Positions 58,448 to 64,000 of a DNA stretch of 64,000 nt are shown one piece after another; positions within the stretch are counted from its first letter, which is position 1, and each line of letters opens with the position of its first letter. Made by a program: the position numbers and the translations under genes. Source of the stretch: Antedon mediterranea (lineage: Eukaryota > Echinodermata > Crinoidea > Comatulida > Antedonidae); contig NC_092674.1 of NCBI RefSeq assembly GCF_964355755.1, forward strand, positions 17,684,501 through 17,748,500. Direction: 5' to 3'. Below the pieces are notes generated by a model that ran no database searches, had not been told where the DNA came from, and saw only the letters and a program-made list of their open reading frames with translations.

Positions 58448-59474
58448 ATGGCTGAAGGTAGGCCTACTACAAGAGGGAAGGCAAAGGATAGAAAGGATAT
58501 GGAACTGGAACCTAGATTTAGGCCTGCAGATGCTAGGCCTAGCCAACCTGAACAGGAAGCAACTCCACAGTCAGTTGAGGGAGCTTGTGCTATCTGTAAA
58601 ACCATCATAGGCGAAAAGGATAAGGGCATTACTTGTGACATTTGTAAGAGGTGTTTCTGCCTGAAATGTTCAAAACTCTCAAATAAAATGTATGCTCTCC
58701 TCTCTGACAGCGAAATAAAGAATTTTTTTATGGTCATGTGATACATGCCTTGTGCAGTTACCTTTGTTGAAGAAAATTGCAGAGATAAATGAATTGCAGG
58801 AAAATATGAATGCGAGATTAAATATTATGGAAAAAACGTAAAAAGATCAGGCGCTTAGAGCATCAATAACCAATAAAAACATTGAAGTCATTGAAAAAAT
58901 CCAGGTCGACACAAGAAATAATTTGATAGAATTAAAAGCGAGCTACGATCTAATGGATGGGAAAATTAAAGAGAGTGTTCAGGAAGGCATTGAAGAATAT
59001 AGAGATAGAGAATCTCGTAAATTAAATATTGTGATTGAAAATTCTACCTGAATCTGATAACCAAAGTTCTCAACAGAGACTGAAGGAAGACAGGGTTGCT
59101 ATTGAGAAATTATTCAATGAGTGTCTAGAGATAGAGGGAGTTAGTGAAATAACAGAAGTGATCAGGCTTGGGAAATACACGGAAGACGGGTGTAGAATGG
59201 CAAGAGTTTCATTGGATAGCCTGATAAGTAAAAGGGAAGTGATGGTAAATGCGAAAAAACTTAGAAGCACGGATCACGCATTTCTAAAGAACATATATAT
59301 TAATCCAGATAGATCAAAAAAAGAGAGGCAAATGAACTATGAATTAAGACAGGAACTAAGAACAATTGGAAAGATAACGGCGAGATTGATCTTGTTATAA
59401 GAAGAGGTACAATTGTGAAGCGAGATAGCGAACTGGCGTTTGATCGTTTTCGAGGCCATAGTTCATCATCATAA
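58448..59474 (+). pseudogene. CR1 ORF1: PHD finger plus RNA-binding domain
   Basis: The ATG at 58448 has an excellent context (ACAACCATGG). After a charged leader comes a PHD-type finger (CAICKTIIG, then CDICKRCFCLKCSKLS). It is completed by WSCDTC only after a shift at the T run near 58725. A helical region follows (LLKKIAEINELQENMNARL) with a stop at 58839. Near 59035 another shift leads to NLPES-like sequence and the conserved ORF1 region IEKLFNECLEIEG to KKERQMNYELRQEL. One more shift near 59375 restores the final RRGTIVKRDSELAFDRFRG block before the stop at 59472. ORF1 proteins bind LINE RNA; PHD fingers in CR1 ORF1 are known. Confidence 0.8.
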
Positions 59475-59559
59475 AGAATTTTGGAATATAGAATCTTTTT
59501 GTTTGGAAGAAAATTATTTTAACTTAGAAAGAAAAGTGAAACAAAAATTTATAAGAAGA

Positions 59560-62481
59560 AAAAATGTACAGAGGACAAGAAAAAACGTAAAACTTTTATA
59601 GAAGGATTAAAGCAGAAGAAATCTAGTTTAAGAAACGATGTCATTGTTGATTTTCATGAGAAGTCGTTGAAATCTCTTTACACAAATGCAGATGCCCTGA
59701 GAAATAAAATAGGTGAGTTACGTGATATTACAAATCAAAGGAAACCTGATGTGGTTGCAATAACAGAAGTAAATAACAAAACTTGTAAAGACATATTGGA
59801 AGTTGAGTTAAGCATCAAGGGATATACAAAATTTGATTCTGGCAGAAGTGGTAGAGGTATGGTTATTTTTGCGAAGAAAGAACTGAATGCCAGTATCTGT
59901 AGCGAGTTACTGTACTTAAATTTTGTGGAAGCACTATGGATCAAAATTGAAACAAATAAAAGGCAACAACTATTATGCGGATGTATTTACAGAAGTCCTA
60001 ACAGTATTGACGAAAATAATCAAGTGTTACTATCTGCTATCAACAAAACAAGTGAACTATATGGTATTTGTGATTTCATCATGATAGGAGATTTCAATTT
60101 TCCTGAAATTGATTGGATTTCTTGGAGTACAAATAAAAATGAAACACATAAAAGTAATCGGTTTATAGAATGACTCAGAGATAATTTTCTATGCCAGTGT
60201 ATACAGCAACCAACACGATTTCGAGATGGTCAAACACCTAACATACTCAACTTAGTAATCACCATGGATGAAACCAAAATAAGTGACATTGAGTTAGGTC
60301 CACCATTAGGAAAAAGCGACCACGTAAAAATCTTGTTTTCATATGACTGTGTAACTAAAATACAAGAGAAAATGGAATACAAGCTAAATTTCAACAAGGG
60401 TGACTATATTAAAATGAAAGAATTGATTACTGAGGTGGAATACCAATTTGAAAATACAAATGTCGAAGAGGCCTGTGAAGCTTTAAATCAATCAATAAGA
60501 AATGCTGTTCAGATCTGTATTCCCAAGTCAAACATAAAAAAAGAAAATAAACCTATCTGGATGACTGGTGACGTTCAGAGGAAAATTAAAATGAAACACA
60601 ATGCATGGAAAAAGTTTACAAGGTCTCGACAACAGAAAGATTATGACAGTTAAAAAAAGGCAGGAAATATAGTAACAGGTGAAAAAAGGGCAGCAAAGAT
60701 TGCACTTGAGCGGAAAATATGCAATGAAGTAAAAACTAATCCTAAAAGTTTCTGGAAATATGTAAGAGAGAAAACCAAAACAACTCAATCTATTGGATTG
60801 ATGAAGGATGGAAAGGGTAATATGGCTGATGACAATCAGCATAAAGCTGAAATTTTCAACGCATTTTTCACAAGTGTATTCACAAATGAAGACCTCGAGT
60901 CATTGCCAGAAGTTACACCAAGAGTTGACGTGGATGACCATTTGGATTCAATTGAATTGACAAAGGAGGAAGTGCTTTGCCTTCAGCAGATGAACTCAAA
61001 TAAATCAGCTGGACCAGATGATGTGCATCCAAGAGTACTGAAGGAACTTAAAGAAATTGTTGCAACTCCATTGACGTCAATATACAACAAATCACTATCG
61101 ACTGGGCAGTTACCGGAGTGCTGGAAATGTGCCAATATAGTGCCAATTTTTAAGAAAGGGGACAAGATGGATGTTGGAAACTACAGGCCAGTAAGTTTGA
61201 CATCATATCATCATATGCAAACTTTTGGAATCAATTGTCAGAGACAAAATTATACAGTTTCTAAATGATAGAAACCTTATTATAAAAGCACAGCATGAGT
61301 TTCGGAAAGGTAGATCTTGCGTCACACAATTGCTGGAAGTGATGGAAGAATGAACAAAATTGCTGGATGCAGGGGAAAACTTTGATGCTGTATATTTGGA
61401 TTTTAGTAAGGCGTTCGATTCTATTCCCCACCAGAGATTAATAACAAAATTGGAAGCGTACGGAATAAAAGGAAACCTACTGAGATGGATACATCAATTT
61501 TTGACGGGGAGGAGACAAAGAGTTAGAGTGGCCGCAGCATTTTCTGAATGGTCTACGGTTAAAAGCGGAGTCCCTCAAGGCAGCGTGTTAGGCCCTTTAT
61601 TTATAATTTTCATAAACGACCTACCTGATGCAGTTAAATCTAAAGTATGGATGTTTGCAGATGACACTAAGATGTTTAATGTTGTGCATGAAAACAGTAA
61701 TGATACAGTTCAAAATGATCTCAAGGCATTATCCGATTGGTCTAAAAGATGGCAGCTGAAATTCAACATCAATAAATGTAAAGTAATACATTATGGAAAT
61801 TCAAATCCACAAATGCAATTCACTATGCCAACAGAGGAAGGTGACGAGGATCTGCCAAATGCCAATACTGAAAAGGACCTTGGAGTTACTTTTGATCAGT
61901 CTTTAAAATTTTCACTACAAACGAATGAAGCTGTAAATAAAGCAAATAGACTCATTGGACTGGTAAGGCGATCTATTGCTCACATGGATAAGGATATGTT
62001 TCTGCCCCTTTCTAAAAGTATAATTCGACCTCATCTGGAATACGCAAGCTGTATATGGTACCCTCTCCTAAAAGGTGATTTGGATAAGCTTGAAAGAGTG
62101 CAGCGTAGGGCCACTAAAATTATCAAAAGGTTACGAGATAAATCTTACGATCATAGATTAAAAGAGCTTGGATTACCTACACTGAATTACAGAAGGAGAG
62201 CGGACATTATACAAGTGTTTAAAATTATTAAGGGCTTGGATGATATTGAAGCCGAAACCTTTTTTGATTTTAGAGAGGACAGTAGAACAAGGGGCCATCA
62301 ATTCAAATTAAGAAAGCCAAGAGCCCGACTGAAAATCAGAAGCCACTCCTTTTCAAGTAGAATCGTCAACACATGGAACAATCTATACCACACTACAGTA
62401 CAAGCAGAAAAAATTAATGCATTCAAGGATCAACTAAACAAAGACAGAGCAATGGGAGATAAATTTTGCTACCAATTCTAG
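59560..62481 (+). pseudogene. CR1 ORF2: AP-type endonuclease and reverse transcriptase
   Basis: The frame is open upstream of 59667. The endonuclease domain shows YTNADAL, ITEVN, GCIYRSPNS, GDFNFPEIDW and SDH, the metal-binding and catalytic blocks of the exonuclease-endonuclease-phosphatase fold. Reverse transcriptase follows: NKSAGPDDVHP, NYRPVSLTS, DFSKAFDSIPH, SGVPQGSVLGPL and the catalytic FADD box (about 61654-61665), then thumb and tail to the stop at 62479. Breaks are a TGA at 60171, a TAA at 60651, one frameshift near 61205, and a TGA at 61351. All key catalytic motifs are still readable, so the copy is young but inactive. Confidence 0.88.
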
Positions 62482-62562
62482 ATAAATACAGAAGAAATGG
62501 AGGGCGTTTAAAATGCATTTGCCTTAATCATGAGCCCGAAGATTCAAGTAAGATTCAAGTAA

Positions 62563-62745
62563 GAAGTTTATTAATTATTTAGTTATGTTCTATTAGGTCG
62601 AACGCCTTTTTATAATCTAGGAGTAAGACTCTAGATTCCTTTCCTTTATCTGTGTCATTAAACCACTGCGACATAGTGGCTACGAGGGCATCAACTGTAG
62701 CCAAATTGGGATGTATTTGTCGTGGTTCGGGAATCCTTAATATTG
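62563..62745 (-). pseudogene. LINE reverse transcriptase fragment
   Basis: On the minus strand: TVDALVATMSQWFNDTDKG, then VLLLDYKKAFDLIEHN, the first palm block of a LINE reverse transcriptase, next to the CR1 tail. The CR1 element may have inserted into it; the other half was not found. Confidence 0.6.
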
Positions 62746-62839
62746 ATTTGCTAGGTTTAGACCATTAAGGTTTGGTTTGTGAAGCCATGTATCCCATGCA
62801 ACAAAACAATACGCAAGATGAGGCTGTATTTACTCTGTA

Positions 62840-64000
62840 TCATTTATTTTTTCTAATCAGGAACAAACCCTTGATCCAATACACCAATTTCATACGACGC
62901 TTTAGAAGTTGTATAGTCCGTTGAACTCCTTGATGAGCCCATTTATCATGACATAAATCTATAAAAAGATTGCGCAAATTAGTAGGCACTAACAATTGAT
63001 GAATTTTACCATGGATATCCTCATTGATCTCTCTATACAGAACTCCAGAAATCTCTCTATAACTTGTCCACTGTCTCAACCAGCCCAACATTCTAGAATT
63101 ACTGTATCTGTATTGTACTAGCGGTCACCAGGACACCATTTTTCCATCCATAATTTCCAGATTTCTCCCAATTCCCTATCTTTCTTCTGACATTCTGCCA
63201 ACTGCTCATGAGAGTAAGAAGGAAAAATAGACAATGCCTTGTTAATATTACGTGATGATTGATCAATTTCAATATATGGTTTACACTTATTAATTGAGGG
63301 ATGAGAATCAACATTTAATATTAAGACATGAAGCGATAACTCCTCGATCTGAATTAAAATCCGTACACACGCTAATCGTACGACGACTTAAAGTATCGGC
63401 ACATTTGTTGCTAGAACCTGGCTTATATTTGATTTCAATACGAACATAGCTAACTGAGAGACCCATCTCATTTCTGTAGCGCCAAGCTTTGCAGTTTTTA
63501 AATGCGCTAAAGGATTATGATCAGTAAAAATGGTAACCTTTGAACCCTGAATGTAAGAAGCAAATTTATCCACCACTGCCCATTTTAGCCCCAACAACTC
63601 TAACTTAAAACTCGATAAATCAGGGTATCGGCATTCAGCACCACGAAGACTTCTACTTGCATAAGCAATTGGATGAAGAGAACCATTAGACTCCTGCAAC
63701 AAGCAAGCACCTAAACCTTTCAAACTGGCATCTACTTCAATAACAAATGGTTCATCAAATTTGGGATATACAAGAACTGGGGGTTTAGTTAAAGCATTTT
63801 TTAATTCAACAAATGCAGCTTCTTCAATTTCAGTCCAACGAAACCTGTGGGCCTTCCCCGCTTGTGTGTCAGACAACCGGGTTACCAAATGCAAGGGCGC
63901 AGCAATTACAAATAAACTTTCGATAGTATGAAGAGTCCCAGAAATGATTTAAGTTCAGTAATGTTTTTGGCGTTGGCCAGGTCAGTATCTTTTCTATTTT
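62840..64000 (-). pseudogene. pol: Ty3/gypsy pol fragment: RT end, RNase H, integrase start
   Basis: It runs off the right edge. On the minus strand the RT connection region (SYYRKF, CCAPLHLVTRLSD) is followed by RNase H at 63388-63894, with EVDASLKGLGACL, ELLGLKWAV and FTDHNPLAHLKTAK. A frameshift near 63440 leads to KYKPGSSNKCADTLSRR. A spacer with KLWMEKWCPGD and the first histidines of an integrase zinc-binding domain (LCHDKWAHQGVQRTIQLLKR) then end near 62870. The order RT, RNase H, integrase is the usual Ty3/gypsy one, so this is a different lineage from the element at 7329-15546. Several stops; inactive. Confidence 0.8.

Larger units (their letters stand above)
58300..62562 (+). mobile_element. 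CR1 LINE, nearly full length, mutated
   Basis: A plus-strand non-LTR retrotransposon with a 5' UTR, ORF1 (PHD finger), ORF2 (endonuclease and reverse transcriptase) and a short 3' UTR. It ends in two copies of GATTCAAGTAA (62541-62562), the short terminal repeat type of CR1. The 5' border is uncertain, about 58240-58380. Several frameshifts and stops make it non-autonomous, but sequence decay is light. Confidence 0.85.

Overview
The window is 64 kb of AT-rich, repeat-dense nuclear DNA from an animal. I find no convincing single-copy host gene. Nearly everything that can be identified is a transposable element, a relic of one, or a satellite. The best guess for the source is an invertebrate deuterostome, perhaps an echinoderm or hemichordate. 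That rests on a Gmr1-like LTR retrotransposon (a Ty3/gypsy group with integrase ahead of reverse transcriptase, described from deuterostomes), a CR1 LINE with a PHD finger in ORF1, and many short TAGGCCTA-type stretches. The taxon is inference.

Layout. 1-6825: two satellite families, A (about 190 bp) and B (about 85 bp), with an orientation switch near 318-411 and an insertion at 2319-3747 (a Helitron-like piece carrying a 5'-truncated LINE). 6994-15905: a three-layer nest, a LINE end split by a complete Gmr1-like LTR element (7329-15546, target duplication ACAAC), itself split by a hAT-like element (11071-13213) inside the protease codons. 15906-20715: 1.57-kb tandem units flanked by a 98-bp minisatellite that lies in opposite orientations at the two ends. 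20716-32450: Helitron-like elements, two TTAA-flanked elements, two tRNA-like SINEs and weak relics.

32.6-37 kb: a head-to-tail array of Helitron-like family A, ended by a Harbinger-like element (37000-39340) that holds a LINE fragment. 39.5-46.2 kb: Helitron-like family B, two direct 2.5-kb copies plus an inverted partial copy. 47.6-51.8 kb: a 217-bp MITE with perfect 45-bp inverted repeats and further Helitron pieces. 52.4-55.3 kb: an L2-like LINE relic interrupted by two TA-flanked elements. 55346-58230: an element with 8-bp target duplications and about 50-bp inverted repeats that contains older LINE relics. 58.3-62.6 kb: a nearly full-length but mutated CR1 LINE on the plus strand. 62.6-64.0 kb: a LINE fragment and a Ty3/gypsy pol fragment in the usual RT-RNase H-integrase order, cut by the window edge.

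The most unusual pattern is in the Helitron-like elements. Three elements each carry a private tag of 10 to 14 nt. It occurs as a palindrome at one end and once more, in a fixed orientation, directly before a shared terminal hairpin (core TCGTCAAAGTGACGA) and CTAG at the other end. The tag differs between elements but matches within each one.
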